The notes: generated by a model not told the origin, from the sequence alone. Counted from the first letter of the stretch, positions 8,010-16,436 are shown. The stretch is DNA of 51,648 bases from Sulfurimonas sp. (GCA_026988235.1 JALSLQ010000046.1:1-51648); one strand, 5' to 3'. Numbers and translations: made by a program.

Positions 8010-8507
8010 CTATTTAATAATAGTTTCTATCTCTAAAGAATCCATTTCCACTTTTTTCGCTTTTGCTATACGGTCTTCTTTAAGTTTTATACTTAGTTCT
8101 TCATTATCAAGTGCCAAAATTTGCATTGCCAAATATGCCGAGTTAATCGCTCCCGCTTTTCCTATGGCAACAGTAGCAACAGGCATACCCGCAGGCATCT
8201 GCACAGTTGAGAGTAGTGCATCAATACCACCCAAAGCAGAAGCAGACATCGGTACCCCGATGATAGGTTTAATCGTTTTAGAACTTAAAACACCCGCTAA
8301 GTGTGCAGCCATTCCCGCAGCAGCTATGAAAACTTGTGCCCCTTTTTTTTCAGCCTCTGCTATGTACTCTTTTGTGCGTTCAGGAGAGCGATGAGCTGAA
8401 GATATAATCATCTCATAACTCACACCAAACGACTCTAGCGTGTCAGAACACGATTTCATTACTTCATAATCACTTTTAGAACCTATTACTATTGATACAA
8501 ACTTCAT
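8010..8507 (-). CDS. purE: N5-carboxyaminoimidazole ribonucleotide mutase
   Basis: PurE moves the carboxyl group of N5-CAIR to give CAIR in de novo purine synthesis. At 165 residues it is a standard class I PurE. It has the phosphate-binding G-S-K-S-D-Y-E-V-M near the N-terminus, the catalytic-loop S-A-H-R-S-P-E-R, the A-A-G-M-A-A-H-L-A-G-V motif, and the hydrophobic core P-V-A-T-V-A-I-G-K-A-G-A-I-N-S-A. It sits between the U32 peptidase gene and the DUF3972 gene on the same strand, with spacings of 38 and 19 bases. No purine-specific leader or riboswitch was found. Confidence 0.96.
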   Translation of the reverse strand: MKFVSIVIGSKSDYEVMKSCSDTLESFGVSYEMIISSAHRSPERTKEYIAEAEKKGAQVFIAAAGMAAHLAGVLSSKTIKPIIGVPMSASALGGIDALLSTVQMPAGMPVATVAIGKAGAINSAYLAMQILALDNEELSIKLKEDRIAKAKKVEMDSLEIETIIK

Positions 8508-8545
8508 TTTCTTTTACCCCTATTTTTTAGTTTTGCAATTATACA

Positions 8546-9844
8546 TTATTTTTTCGGTGCGGTATTCATATCTGCATTTGCCGGTATTCTAAAAAATGTA
8601 TACGACGGAAATTTTGTCGGTAGTTCTATGGGGTTAATATTTCCACTATGCACCTCATCCCAAATTTTGCCGTTTTGTGCTTTGAGTTGTTTCAGCTTCA
8701 TAAAAAATCTGCCCTCTTTTTCATAAGTCGAGCCTATTTCATTATCGACAATTTGCACTTCACTTCCTAAAGGAAAGACAACTTCCATCTCATCTTCTGG
8801 CAATGTTTTATATTTACATAAAAAGTGTGTTCCCTCTGCATTTACTACACCACTAACCTGATGCGTGCCTAGCTGCATAGTAAAGTCTAAACTCTGTGTG
8901 TCATGTTTTTCAAAAGGTCGTGAAATCAGATACGCATCCGTATAACCGCGATTTTGTAAAGATTGCAACTCATACTGATAACGCTCACTGTCCAATCTGT
9001 CTGCATAATAATCATCTATCGCCATTCTATAAGCTTTTGCCGTCGTTGCCGCATAGTATGCCGTTTTTGTACGCCCTTCGATTTTTATAGAATCAACCGC
9101 ACCGCTGTCTAAAATCTCTTTAATGTGTGAAGCAAGGTTTAAATCTTTGGAGTTCATTATATAAGTGCCGACACCCTCGTCTTCTTCAAGTCGAAAGAGT
9201 GTTCCCGTCTCTGGGTTTGCCGCATACATTTCATAAGGAAAACGGCAATCATTCGCACAACTTCCACGATTTGGAACGCGTCCACTTTGTAGCGTTGAAA
9301 TCAAACAACGCCCACTGTAAGCAAAACACATAGAACCATGCACAAACACTTCAAGCTCTAAATCAGGTAAAGCCGTCTTAATCTCTATTAAATCACGCAA
9401 AGAAATCTCCCGTGCCGTAATGATACGCGTCGCACCCATTTCATGATAAATCTGCGCATCAAGCACATTCATGACATTTGCTTGCGTGGAGAGGTGTAGG
9501 GGCATATCGGGTACTAAATCATGACACAGTTTTAAAACACCGGGAGTTGCAACGATGAAAGCATCAGGCTGTAATTCACCCATTTTTATTATATGTTTTT
9601 TTAGGAGATTGAGCTGAGAATTGAATGGAAAACCGTTAATTGTCGCATAAACTTTTTTACCGCGTTCGTGTGCATACTTGATGCCCTCTGCAAACTCTTC
9701 AAAGCTAAATTCTTTGCCTGAACGAATACGCAACGAGAAGTGACTTACTCCACCATATACAGCATCAGCACCAAAATCAATGGCAATTTTTAGTTTTTCT
9801 AAGGTTCCTGCAGGAGAAAGCAGTTCTACTTTTTTACGCTTCAT
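8546..9844 (-). CDS. U32 family peptidase-like protein (TrhP/PrtC type)
   Basis: The 432-residue protein carries the U32 signature E-V-F-V-H-G-S-M-C-F-A-Y-S-G-R-C-L-I-S. The four-Cys set includes C-x-x-D-C-R in N-R-G-S-C-A-N-D-C-R. Well-studied members (TrhP/YegQ, RlhA) are Fe-S enzymes that hydroxylate tRNA or 23S rRNA using prephenate-derived chemistry, not proteases. The length and lack of a DUF3656 extension favour the TrhP type (tRNA wobble uridine hydroxylation). Older annotation calls the Helicobacter neighbour of cheZ prtC, a collagenase. The start overlaps the cheZ stop by one base (TAATG), so the two are translationally coupled. The product is cytoplasmic; its exact substrate remains inference. 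Confidence 0.85.
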   Translation of the reverse strand: MKRKKVELLSPAGTLEKLKIAIDFGADAVYGGVSHFSLRIRSGKEFSFEEFAEGIKYAHERGKKVYATINGFPFNSQLNLLKKHIIKMGELQPDAFIVATPGVLKLCHDLVPDMPLHLSTQANVMNVLDAQIYHEMGATRIITAREISLRDLIEIKTALPDLELEVFVHGSMCFAYSGRCLISTLQSGRVPNRGSCANDCRFPYEMYAANPETGTLFRLEEDEGVGTYIMNSKDLNLASHIKEILDSGAVDSIKIEGRTKTAYYAATTAKAYRMAIDDYYADRLDSERYQYELQSLQNRGYTDAYLISRPFEKHDTQSLDFTMQLGTHQVSGVVNAEGTHFLCKYKTLPEDEMEVVFPLGSEVQIVDNEIGSTYEKEGRFFMKLKQLKAQNGKIWDEVHSGNINPIELPTKFPSYTFFRIPANADMNTAPKK

Positions 9845-10530
9845 TATTTTCCAAATTGGTCTAAAAGCGCTTCAATGTCATCTGTAGAAGCTAAATCATT
9901 ATGTGTATCACCTGCAATGTGTGTTGCCGAAGCAACACGCTTGTCATCATCAATTTTGCCTTCAAAGAGTGTATTCATATACTTAGAGAGTGCGCGCATT
10001 ACATTGATAACCCGTTCAATTTTTTGTCGGTGGATGTCTTGATACTGCATAATATCCATCACATTCATAATAGAATCACCACTATTTTGTAACACTTCAA
10101 CGACCTCGGAAATTTCATTTAATGCAGTTTGATTTTTCTCTAGTTGTATTTGAAATGTTTGCACATCCGGAAATTTGTCACATAATGTAGTAAACAGTTC
10201 TATATTTGAGTTCAAAACTTCACTGACACTGTTGAGTGTTTCTTCTTTGTCCATTAAATCGCTACTGATATTTTCGATAATGTCAAAAATTTCACTTGCC
10301 TTTTCTTCACTCTCTTTTGTGACATCATCTAATTGATGCACCATTTTATTTTCATCTGTCGCAGGAAAAGGAAGCTCCGCTGACTCTACTTTTTCTACAA
10401 TTGGGTTAATATCTTCTTGGGCAGGTTCATCATCCGTCTCTTCTTCTGTATGTTCTTCCTGAGAATCATCATCCGTATCATCCATATCCATGCCACCGCT
10501 CATCAAAGCATCCAGTTCTTCTTGCGTCAT
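9844..10530 (-). CDS. cheZ: CheZ-type CheY-P phosphatase (remote Campylobacterota form)
   Basis: This 228-residue protein matches the remote CheZ of Helicobacter and Campylobacter. Residues about 70-190 form a long helical hairpin with the CheZ active-site pattern Q-D-x-x-x-Q (D165, Q169, in M-Q-Y-Q-D-I-H-R-Q-K), matching the catalytic Asp/Gln pair of E. coli CheZ. The C-terminal D-I-E-A-L-L-D-Q-F-G-K matches the CheY-binding tail. Residues 15-40 are a very acidic linker. The N-terminus M-T-Q-E-E-L-D-A-L-M-S-G-G resembles the CheY-binding peptide of FliM rather than any part of enterobacterial CheZ. Neighbour order with the U32 gene is as in H. pylori, to my recollection. It heads the operon and shares a bidirectional promoter with the hisK-type gene. 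Confidence 0.85.
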   Translation of the reverse strand: MTQEELDALMSGGMDMDDTDDDSQEEHTEEETDDEPAQEDINPIVEKVESAELPFPATDENKMVHQLDDVTKESEEKASEIFDIIENISSDLMDKEETLNSVSEVLNSNIELFTTLCDKFPDVQTFQIQLEKNQTALNEISEVVEVLQNSGDSIMNVMDIMQYQDIHRQKIERVINVMRALSKYMNTLFEGKIDDDKRVASATHIAGDTHNDLASTDDIEALLDQFGK

Positions 10531-10567
10531 AAATAATCTCCATAATTGAATAATTTATTAATTCTCA

Positions 10568-10576
10568 CTATAATAG
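10568..10576. promoter_or_regulatory. Symmetrical -10 element serving divergent cheZ and histidinol phosphatase genes
   Basis: CTATAATAG at 10568-10576 gives TATAAT on the plus strand (10569-10574) and TATTAT on the minus strand (10575-10570), offset by one base. The two start codons lie 30 bases (+) and 40 bases (-) from the element. One element could therefore serve both operons, with the two directions competing. Confidence 0.5.
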
Positions 10577-10603
10577 CATAAAATATACAATACGAGAATA
10601 AAT

Positions 10604-11383
10604 ATGATAGTTGATTTACATAACCACACCCCACTGTGTAACCATGCCCAAGGTACAATGGACGAATATATCAATGCCGCCATAAAAAAGAACATTCAAA
10701 TTTTTGGTTTTTCCGACCATGCCCCTATGGACTTTGATCCAAAATATAGAATGTCTTTTGCACAGATGAAACAATATGAAACAGATGTATTACATGTAAA
10801 GCAAAAGTATGCAGATAAACTCACCATTACACTTGGCTATGAAGTCGATTATCTTGAGGGACATATGGATAAAAGAGTTTTAGATGCCAATGTCGATTAT
10901 TTGATAGGTTCTGTACATTTTATAGATGAATGGGGATTTGACAATCCTGAATTCATCGGTCGTTATGAAAATGCAGACATCAATGAAATCTGGCAAAAAT
11001 ATTTTGATGCCGTTGAGGCTATGGCAAAGACAAAACTTTTTGATATTGTCGGACATTTAGACCTTATAAAAGTATTTAAATTTATGCCGACAAAAAGTAT
11101 AGTAAAAATTGCAAAGAATGCTCTAAAGGCCATTAAAAATGCCGATATGGTTTTAGAAATAAATGCGGCAGGCTATAGAAAACCTATAGGTGAAGCCTAC
11201 CCCTCAAAAGAACTTTTGCAAGAGGCTTATAAGCTGAATATTCCTATAACATTCAGTTCCGATGCCCATAAACCTGAACAGGTCGCCATGTTTGACAAAG
11301 AAGTCACGCAACTTGCTAAAGATGTCGGCTACACTGAGTGTGCCTACTTCATTAAAAGAGAAAGAAAAATTTTAACATTTTAA
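10604..11383 (+). CDS. PHP-domain histidinol-phosphatase (HisK/HisJ type)
   Basis: A 259-residue PHP-superfamily phosphoesterase. It opens with D-L-H-N-H-T-P-L-C-N-H-A, the first metal-binding H-x-H motif. Next come F-S-D-H-A-P-M, G-Y-E-V-D-Y, G-S-V-H-F-I-D, G-H-L-D-L and the closing S-D-A-H-K-P. This set and the C-N-H-A-x-G-T-M-D-E-Y start are typical of HisK-type L-histidinol-phosphate phosphatases, which carry out the penultimate step of histidine synthesis with a trinuclear metal centre. Other his genes are not present, so a different phosphoester substrate is possible. It converges on the truncated haemoglobin gene and overlaps its stop by four bases, with no evident terminator between them. 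Confidence 0.85.
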   Translation: MIVDLHNHTPLCNHAQGTMDEYINAAIKKNIQIFGFSDHAPMDFDPKYRMSFAQMKQYETDVLHVKQKYADKLTITLGYEVDYLEGHMDKRVLDANVDYLIGSVHFIDEWGFDNPEFIGRYENADINEIWQKYFDAVEAMAKTKLFDIVGHLDLIKVFKFMPTKSIVKIAKNALKAIKNADMVLEINAAGYRKPIGEAYPSKELLQEAYKLNIPITFSSDAHKPEQVAMFDKEVTQLAKDVGYTECAYFIKRERKILTF

Positions 11384-11823
11384 CTCTTAGTATTTACAAC
11401 CCACATAGAGAACAAATCCAAATAGTTCCAAAAAGATTCTATGTATTTTGGTGTTACTCCCTCTTGCTCAAGTGCCTCCAAAAGTGGCATATAAAGTTCC
11501 AACCACACTTTTCGTGCATTTTCATCTATGCGAAAAGGGGCATGACGCCCTACCATTTGATGTTCCCCTCTTGTTTGCGTAAAATAATCCGGCCCGCCAG
11601 AAATTTCTATCAAAAAATCTGCCGCATGTTTTTGTGCCTCGGCAAAGTCATCATCATCAAAAATCGGAAATAAAAAGGCAATATCACTTGTTTTAATCGC
11701 TTCATAATGATCAAACACCAGTTTTCTAAAGCGCTCTTCTCCTACTTCTTGATAAAAACCGGGATGAGGCTTTGCGACAGGAGGTCGTACATCAATCTTT
11801 CCATCTGTTACATGTAAGGTCAT
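11380..11823 (-). CDS. Truncated (2-on-2) haemoglobin, group II-like
   Basis: The 147-residue protein fits a truncated globin. It has an N-terminal extension of about 20 residues, F-Y-Q-x-V-G-E-E-R-F-R-K-L-V at the A/B helices, the Gly motif E-I-S-G-G-P-D-Y-F, the proximal His in G-R-H94-A-P-F, and W107 at the G8 position. The G-G-P plus R-H-x-P-F-x-I set and conserved Trp favour group II over the group III Ctb of Campylobacter. Such globins bind O2 or NO and often aid oxygen delivery or NO detoxification. It is divergent from trxA, which leads to a hemerythrin gene. TTACATGTAA at 11808-11817 spans codons 3-6, beside the ATG. Confidence 0.82.
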   Translation of the reverse strand: MTLHVTDGKIDVRPPVAKPHPGFYQEVGEERFRKLVFDHYEAIKTSDIAFLFPIFDDDDFAEAQKHAADFLIEISGGPDYFTQTRGEHQMVGRHAPFRIDENARKVWLELYMPLLEALEQEGVTPKYIESFWNYLDLFSMWVVNTKS

Positions 11824-11857
11824 TAGCTGTTTCCTTTAGTAGTATAAATTTGCGCTA

Positions 11858-11863
11858 ATTATA
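11858..11863 (-). promoter_or_regulatory. -10 box of the truncated haemoglobin gene
   Basis: On the minus strand TTGTATAAT places TATAAT at 11863-11858, 34 bases upstream of the ATG; AAAGGAAA is the ribosome-binding site. The same TTGTATAAT string precedes trxA on the other strand. Confidence 0.5.
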
Positions 11864-11913
11864 CAAATACTAGCTATAAATAAATTTAAAGTTTTAATTA
11901 ATGATAGCACTTG

Positions 11914-11919
11914 TATAAT
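11914..11919 (+). promoter_or_regulatory. -10 box of trxA
   Basis: TATAAT at 11914-11919 lies 32 bases upstream of the trxA ATG, preceded by TG. A clear AAAGG ribosome-binding site stands before the start. Confidence 0.55.
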
Positions 11920-11951
11920 ACTTTCATAACAAACAATAAAAGGATTTACTA

Positions 11952-12272
11952 ATGAGTAAATATATAGAATTAACTGGTGCAAATTTTGAAGCAACTCTTG
12001 CAGAGGGTGTATCTCTTGTGGATTTCTGGGCTCCATGGTGTGGACCATGTCGCATGATTGCTCCTGTTGTTGAAGAACTTGCAGAAGATTATGACGGAAA
12101 AGCTAAAATCTGTAAAGTCAATACAGATGAAGAACAAGATATCGCTGTGAAGTTTGGTATTCGTTCAATTCCAACTATCATGTTCTTTAAAAACGGTGAA
12201 ATGGTAGATCAAATAGTAGGCGCACAGTCTAAACAAGCGCTTTCAGAAAAAATTGACGCTCTTTTAGCGTAA
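11952..12272 (+). CDS. trxA: Thioredoxin
   Basis: At 106 residues this is a classical thioredoxin with the active site W-A-P-W-C-G-P-C (C30, C33), the buried Asp in V-D-F-W, and the cis-Pro motif S-I-P-T-I-M-F-F-K-N-G. It reduces cytoplasmic disulfides using electrons from TrxB. It has its own promoter and is followed after 16 bases by a membrane-anchored thioredoxin-fold protein and then trxB on the same strand, so both halves of the system lie in one transcript. No signal peptide is present, so it is cytoplasmic. Confidence 0.97.
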   Translation: MSKYIELTGANFEATLAEGVSLVDFWAPWCGPCRMIAPVVEELAEDYDGKAKICKVNTDEEQDIAVKFGIRSIPTIMFFKNGEMVDQIVGAQSKQALSEKIDALLA

Positions 12273-12288
12273 TTACAGTTTATTTATA

Positions 12289-12771
12289 GTGGCTAAAAAA
12301 GGAGGAAAAAGCTTTTTTTCTCTTTCCACTCTTCTCGCTTCTTTTTTTGGTGCCGCAATGATAGCAGGTGCTTTTGCCTACTTCAATTACAAATTTTCAG
12401 AGTATAAGTTTATTAACTTCAAAGATTTTGCTTATTATGAACAAAATAATATTTTTCAGCCTAAGAAACAAGAATATATAGTTGTTTTTTATTCTTCAAG
12501 AGAAAAAGGTACAATGAACAAACTTGCACATCTCAATCTAAACTTGCCAATTCTTGCAATAGACTACTACAATAAGGTACGCGCAAACACTAAAACCACA
12601 ACTTTTTTAAGAAGTGGAACCAACACATCACTAAAATTTATACAACGATTTAATATATACAATTCACCATCTCTTTTCTTTATAAAGAAAGTCAAAGATT
12701 CTCTTTATAAACAAGATAGTATGATACGAAAACTTGATAATTTAGATGAATTAGAGGAAAGAAAATTATGA
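12289..12771 (+). CDS. Membrane-anchored thioredoxin-fold protein without active-site cysteines
   Basis: A 160-residue protein that starts with GTG 16 bases after trxA. It has a basic, Ser-rich N-terminus, one membrane helix at about residues 12-31, and then a soluble domain. The domain reads [12 protein letters not shown] where a thioredoxin would have W-C-x-x-C, and later [13 protein letters not shown], matching the cis-Pro strand. It contains no Cys at all, so it cannot do thiol-disulfide exchange. The next gene, trxB, starts inside its stop codon (ATGA), which couples their translation. A membrane docking or scaffold role for the thioredoxin pair is possible; the fold call is by pattern only. 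Confidence 0.65.
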   Translation: MAKKGGKSFFSLSTLLASFFGAAMIAGAFAYFNYKFSEYKFINFKDFAYYEQNNIFQPKKQEYIVVFYSSREKGTMNKLAHLNLNLPILAIDYYNKVRANTKTTTFLRSGTNTSLKFIQRFNIYNSPSLFFIKKVKDSLYKQDSMIRKLDNLDELEERKL

Positions 12772-13709
12772 TACTTGATTGTGCAATTATAGGCGGAGGA
12801 CCTGCCGGTCTTACTGCAGGATTATATACTACTCGTGGCGGACTTGAAAATGTAACTATGTTTGAAAAAGGAATGCCCGGTGGACAAATAACACAAAGTT
12901 CCGAGATAGAAAATTATCCCGGTGTTACCGGTGATATAACAGGGATGGACTTAATGATGCCATGGCCCCAACAATGTCAAAAATTTGGACTTAAACATGA
13001 TATGGCAGAGGTCAGCCGCATTAGTAAAAACGGTGATATTTTCACTATTACAAAATCTGACAATACGACAGTTGAAGCACACAGTGTTATCGTATGCACT
13101 GGTTCTTCTCCTCGTCGTGCGGGATTTAAGGGTGAAGATGAGTTTTTTGGAAAAGGTGTCAGTACATGTGCTACATGTGATGGATTTTTCTATAAAGGTA
13201 AAGAAGTTGCAGTCATAGGCGGTGGAGACACAGCACTCGAAGAAGCGCTTTATTTGGCAAAAATTTGTTCAAAAGTTTATTTGGTTCACAGACGAGATGC
13301 CTTTCGTGCTGCGCCAAACACCGTAAAACGCGTCCGAGAAAATGCAAAAATAGAACTTGTACTCAATTCTGTACCCGAAGAAGTATATGGCGATGCGAGT
13401 GGTGTTAATGGCATAAAAGTCAAAAACAAAGAAGGGGAAATACGAGATATTGTTGTTCCCGGTGTTTTTACTTTTGTTGGCAATGATGTTAATCATCAAA
13501 CACTATTACAAGAAGATGGCAGTTTTTTATGTGATGTCAATGAACAGGGGCAAGTCATAGTAGATTTAAGTATGAAAACTTCCCTACCCGGTTTATATGC
13601 CGCAGGCGACATGCGTATAGAAGCGCCAAAACAGGTTATCTCAGCAGCAGGTGATGGTGCAGTTGCAGGTATTAGTGCCATCTCTTATGTAGATGAATTA
13701 TTAAATTAG
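12768..13709 (+). CDS. trxB: Thioredoxin reductase
   Basis: The 313-residue flavoprotein has the FAD-binding [10 protein letters not shown] at residues 9-18, the redox-active C-A-T-C (C134, C137) in T-C-A-T-C-D-G-F-F, the second Rossmann motif [12 protein letters not shown], and the C-terminal G-L-Y-A-A-G-D. H-R-R-D after the second Rossmann motif suits NADPH. It transfers electrons from NADPH through FAD to TrxA, encoded 500 bases upstream. The start overlaps the previous stop by four bases. A hemerythrin gene follows after 9 bases. Confidence 0.96.
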   Translation: MILDCAIIGGGPAGLTAGLYTTRGGLENVTMFEKGMPGGQITQSSEIENYPGVTGDITGMDLMMPWPQQCQKFGLKHDMAEVSRISKNGDIFTITKSDNTTVEAHSVIVCTGSSPRRAGFKGEDEFFGKGVSTCATCDGFFYKGKEVAVIGGGDTALEEALYLAKICSKVYLVHRRDAFRAAPNTVKRVRENAKIELVLNSVPEEVYGDASGVNGIKVKNKEGEIRDIVVPGVFTFVGNDVNHQTLLQEDGSFLCDVNEQGQVIVDLSMKTSLPGLYAAGDMRIEAPKQVISAAGDGAVAGISAISYVDELLN

Positions 13710-13718
13710 AGGTTACAA

Positions 13719-14159
13719 ATGACTATAAAAGACTTTATGACAAATATGCACAGAGAATGCGACCACCTTTTAACACAGGCAGAAGATTTTCTTGATAATG
13801 GAAAATTTGATGAAGCACTTGCTAAATATATAGCATTTAAAAATGAAACCTTGCACCATTTTACAATGGAAGAAGAGTATCTTTTTCCAATGCTTGAAGA
13901 AAAATCTGGCATGGGAAGTCAGGGCCCGACAAATGTCATGCGCATGGAACATGCTCAGGCAAAATCACTCTTTGAAAAGATGGATGAAGCTTATAAGGCA
14001 AAAGAGAAAGACCGAGCATTTTCACTCGGTGAATCTATGAATATTTTACTCCAGCAGCATAACCTTAAAGAAGAACAAATGCTTTATACTATGATGAACA
14101 GTGCATTAGCAGAAGATGCAGAAGAAATCGTTACGAAACTACAAAATTATGGACACTAA
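13719..14159 (+). CDS. Hemerythrin HHE cation-binding domain protein
   Basis: A 146-residue four-helix bundle of the HHE family. Likely di-iron ligands are H16 (E-C-D-H), H46 or H47 with E51-E53 (L-H-H-F-T-M-E-E-E), H78 (M-E-H-A-Q-A-K) and H114 with E118/E119 (Q-Q-H-N-L-K-E-E-Q). Family members bind O2 or NO, or act in repair of iron centres (RIC/YtfE type). This protein has no N-terminal ScdA domain. It follows trxB by 9 bases and overlaps the DUF2249 gene by 11 bases. HHE and DUF2249 genes often occur together in NO-responsive regions, so a nitrosative or micro-oxic stress role is a fair inference. Confidence 0.88.
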   Translation: MTIKDFMTNMHRECDHLLTQAEDFLDNGKFDEALAKYIAFKNETLHHFTMEEEYLFPMLEEKSGMGSQGPTNVMRMEHAQAKSLFEKMDEAYKAKEKDRAFSLGESMNILLQQHNLKEEQMLYTMMNSALAEDAEEIVTKLQNYGH

Positions 14160-14373
14160 AAAAGAAATACTCTTAGATGTCAGTGAGCTAGAAGCGCCCT
14201 ACCCCCTCGTAGAAGCCGTTAATGCCTTACATGTATTACAAGATGATGAAGTTTTAGTATTTCGTCATCGTATGAATCCTCAAATGCTTTTTCAAAATAT
14301 TTTATCGCTAGGCTTACAATATGAAATTACAAAAGAGAATGAAAATGAATTTGAAATGAGGATTTACAGATAA
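14149..14373 (+). CDS. DUF2249 domain protein
   Basis: I place the start at ATG 14149, giving 74 residues; the frame is open farther upstream to 14116, but that would overlap hemerythrin by 44 bases. The protein matches DUF2249, a small SirA/TusA-like fold: I-L-L-D-V-S-E-L-E-A-P-Y-P-L-V-E near the N-terminus, then L-H-V-L-Q-D-D-E-V-L and R-M-N-P-Q-M-L-F. It lacks the Cys of TusA sulfur carriers. DUF2249 proteins accompany hemerythrins and denitrification-related membrane proteins, but their biochemical role is not known. The stop overlaps the next start by one base (TAATG). Confidence 0.82.
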   Translation: MDTKKEILLDVSELEAPYPLVEAVNALHVLQDDEVLVFRHRMNPQMLFQNILSLGLQYEITKENENEFEMRIYR

Positions 14374-15626
14374 TGTTTCAAGGCTTAACACTTGAACAGG
14401 CTCCGCCTTATATAATCCCCATAAAATTTTACCTCACAGCTGTATTGTATCTCATTGCATTCTCAATAATGACATTTACATACGCTTTACATGTAAGCTC
14501 AAGATATGAGTATGAAGTGATTGCGATAACGCATATCTTTACTATCGGGTTTATCGCACATATTATGTTTGGCTCACTCTTTCAAATGCTGCCTGTTATG
14601 CTCAGTACAGCTTATACAAATGTAGTCAAAAATGCAAAAACAATCCATATCTTTTTAAATATTGGTATTATCGCTTTTGTAATTGGTTTTTTATTAAATA
14701 GTACGCCCTTTTTGTATCTGGGTGGCATACTTTTAGCCTTGAGCTTTTTGTATTTTTGTTTTCTCTCTTTAAAAACAATTTTTCTAAGTGAAGCGTTCAA
14801 TGCCCTTGTGCAAAATTTTGTAGCATCTTTTGTCGCACTTTTAATCGCTGTTGTCTTTGGTTTCACTGCACTGCTTGGACACTTCGGTTTTGTAGATACA
14901 ATAAAATATGGAAATATTCACATCGCTTTTATGCTTTTTGGTTGGGTTTTTATACTCATAATATCAGTATCGTATAAAATCATTCCCATGTTTTTTGTTG
15001 CCAAAGAGTTTCCTTCTTTCTTACAAAAGAGACTTTATATTATCCAACTTATACTTTTGTTTTTATTTGCCTATGCACAGATGCAAGAAGAAAGCCTACT
15101 CCTTCTAGCAAGCAAAATTTTACTCTCATCGTCTGTCATAATTTTTGCAATTTTTAGTATAAAACGCTTAAAACAAAGAAAAAGAGCAAGAAAAGACATC
15201 AGTGTCACACTCTGGTATTTTGCTATGGGCAATGCCATACTTACTTCATTACTATTTATTTTTGCCAATCTCTTACATGTAAACATCTCGTTTTATATAG
15301 GTTTTTTTGCTTTATTTGGCACGATATATCCACTCATTAATGCAATGCTTTATAAAATCATTCCTTTTCTGACTTGGTTTCATTTAAGCTCAAATATGGT
15401 TTTTGATGCGGAAATGGGTAATGTAATTGCGAAAAAAAATATGACAATGCAAATAAATTTATATTTTTTCTCCTTTTTTCTTTTTCTTTTCGTCCCCTTT
15501 TTGCACTCTTTTATTTTACTAGCTACAATCGTATTTTTATTTTCTTCTCTTTTACTCTTTGTCAATATCATTCATGCAAAAAAATATTATAATGAATACA
15601 TAAAAAAGAAAGTAGTATTTGAGTAA
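14373..15626 (+). CDS. Polytopic membrane protein, heme-copper oxidase/NnrS-like
   Basis: A 417-residue protein with about 12 hydrophobic helices. Helix-borne His residues include I-T-H-I-F-T-I-G-F-I-A-H, L-G-H-F-G-F, G-N-I-H-I-A-F and W-F-H-L-S, which recalls heme-binding helices of heme-copper oxidase subunit I or NnrS-type proteins. I cannot match it to cytochrome oxidase proper because the Cu-site pattern is not evident. The link with hemerythrin and DUF2249 upstream, with one-base overlap, suggests a gas-related or respiratory protein in the inner membrane. Two TTACATGTAA sites (14487, 15273) fall in it, both read L-H-V, so two of its His residues may be there because of the DNA motif. 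Confidence 0.65.
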   Translation: MFQGLTLEQAPPYIIPIKFYLTAVLYLIAFSIMTFTYALHVSSRYEYEVIAITHIFTIGFIAHIMFGSLFQMLPVMLSTAYTNVVKNAKTIHIFLNIGIIAFVIGFLLNSTPFLYLGGILLALSFLYFCFLSLKTIFLSEAFNALVQNFVASFVALLIAVVFGFTALLGHFGFVDTIKYGNIHIAFMLFGWVFILIISVSYKIIPMFFVAKEFPSFLQKRLYIIQLILLFLFAYAQMQEESLLLLASKILLSSSVIIFAIFSIKRLKQRKRARKDISVTLWYFAMGNAILTSLLFIFANLLHVNISFYIGFFALFGTIYPLINAMLYKIIPFLTWFHLSSNMVFDAEMGNVIAKKNMTMQINLYFFSFFLFLFVPFLHSFILLATIVFLFSSLLLFVNIIHAKKYYNEYIKKKVVFE

Positions 15627-15668
15627 TATTTTGCTATTATAAGAGCAGAAAAAATATGAGGATGTAAT

Positions 15669-16436
15669 ATGATAAAAGTAGGTGTATTCGGTGCTAGCGG
15701 TAGGGTTGGAAGACTTTTACTAGAAGATTTAAAAACGACGGCTGAAATGGATTTACATGCAGTATTTGTTAGAAATTCACTTGATTTTTCCATAGATCCT
15801 TCGGTATTGGTAACTTCAGATATGCAGGCATTTTTACATGCCTCCGATATTATTATAGATTTTTCCTTGCCTGATGCTTGTGAAATACTTTTAGAAGAAG
15901 CCATTAAAACGCCCAAACCTTTAGTCATCGGCACAACAGGCTTAAATACGCATCAACTCAATCTTTTACAGCAAGCAAGTGAACTCATGCCTATACTTTA
16001 TGCGACCAATATGTCTCTGGGCGTAGCACTCTTAAACAAACTTGTTTATCAAGCTTCAGCAGCCCTTAGAGAGTTTGACATAGAAGTAGTAGAAATGCAC
16101 CACAGACATAAAAAAGATGCACCAAGCGGTACTGCATTGACTCTAAGCGAATCGGCTGCAAAAGCAAGAGGCTTAGACTTAGACAAAGTTCGCATTAGTG
16201 GCAGAGACGGCAATATTGGTGAGCGTAGCAAAGATGAAATAGCAGTAATGGCACTTCGTGGAGGTGACATCGTCGGACGCCATACGGTAGGATTTTATAA
16301 TGACGGTGAATTTATAGAGCTAAATCATACCGCTACATCAAGAAATACCTTCTCTAAGGGTGCTCTTCGTGCAGGAAAATGGCTTATAGACAAAGAGCCC
16401 AAACTTTACAATATTAGTGACTGTTTAGAACTTTAA
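15669..16436 (+). CDS. dapB: 4-hydroxy-tetrahydrodipicolinate reductase
   Basis: DapB reduces HTPA in lysine and diaminopimelate synthesis. The 255-residue protein has the nucleotide-binding [11 protein letters not shown] at residues 5-15, G-T-T-G at 88-91, and the signature [17 protein letters not shown] (140-156), which holds catalytic His144/His145 and Lys. A weak TATTAT box lies about 35 bases upstream, with GAGGATG before the ATG. The last codons (TTA GAA CTT TAA) form one arm of a 14-bp inverted repeat whose other arm encodes the identical end of pflA. Confidence 0.96.
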   Translation: MIKVGVFGASGRVGRLLLEDLKTTAEMDLHAVFVRNSLDFSIDPSVLVTSDMQAFLHASDIIIDFSLPDACEILLEEAIKTPKPLVIGTTGLNTHQLNLLQQASELMPILYATNMSLGVALLNKLVYQASAALREFDIEVVEMHHRHKKDAPSGTALTLSESAAKARGLDLDKVRISGRDGNIGERSKDEIAVMALRGGDIVGRHTVGFYNDGEFIELNHTATSRNTFSKGALRAGKWLIDKEPKLYNISDCLEL

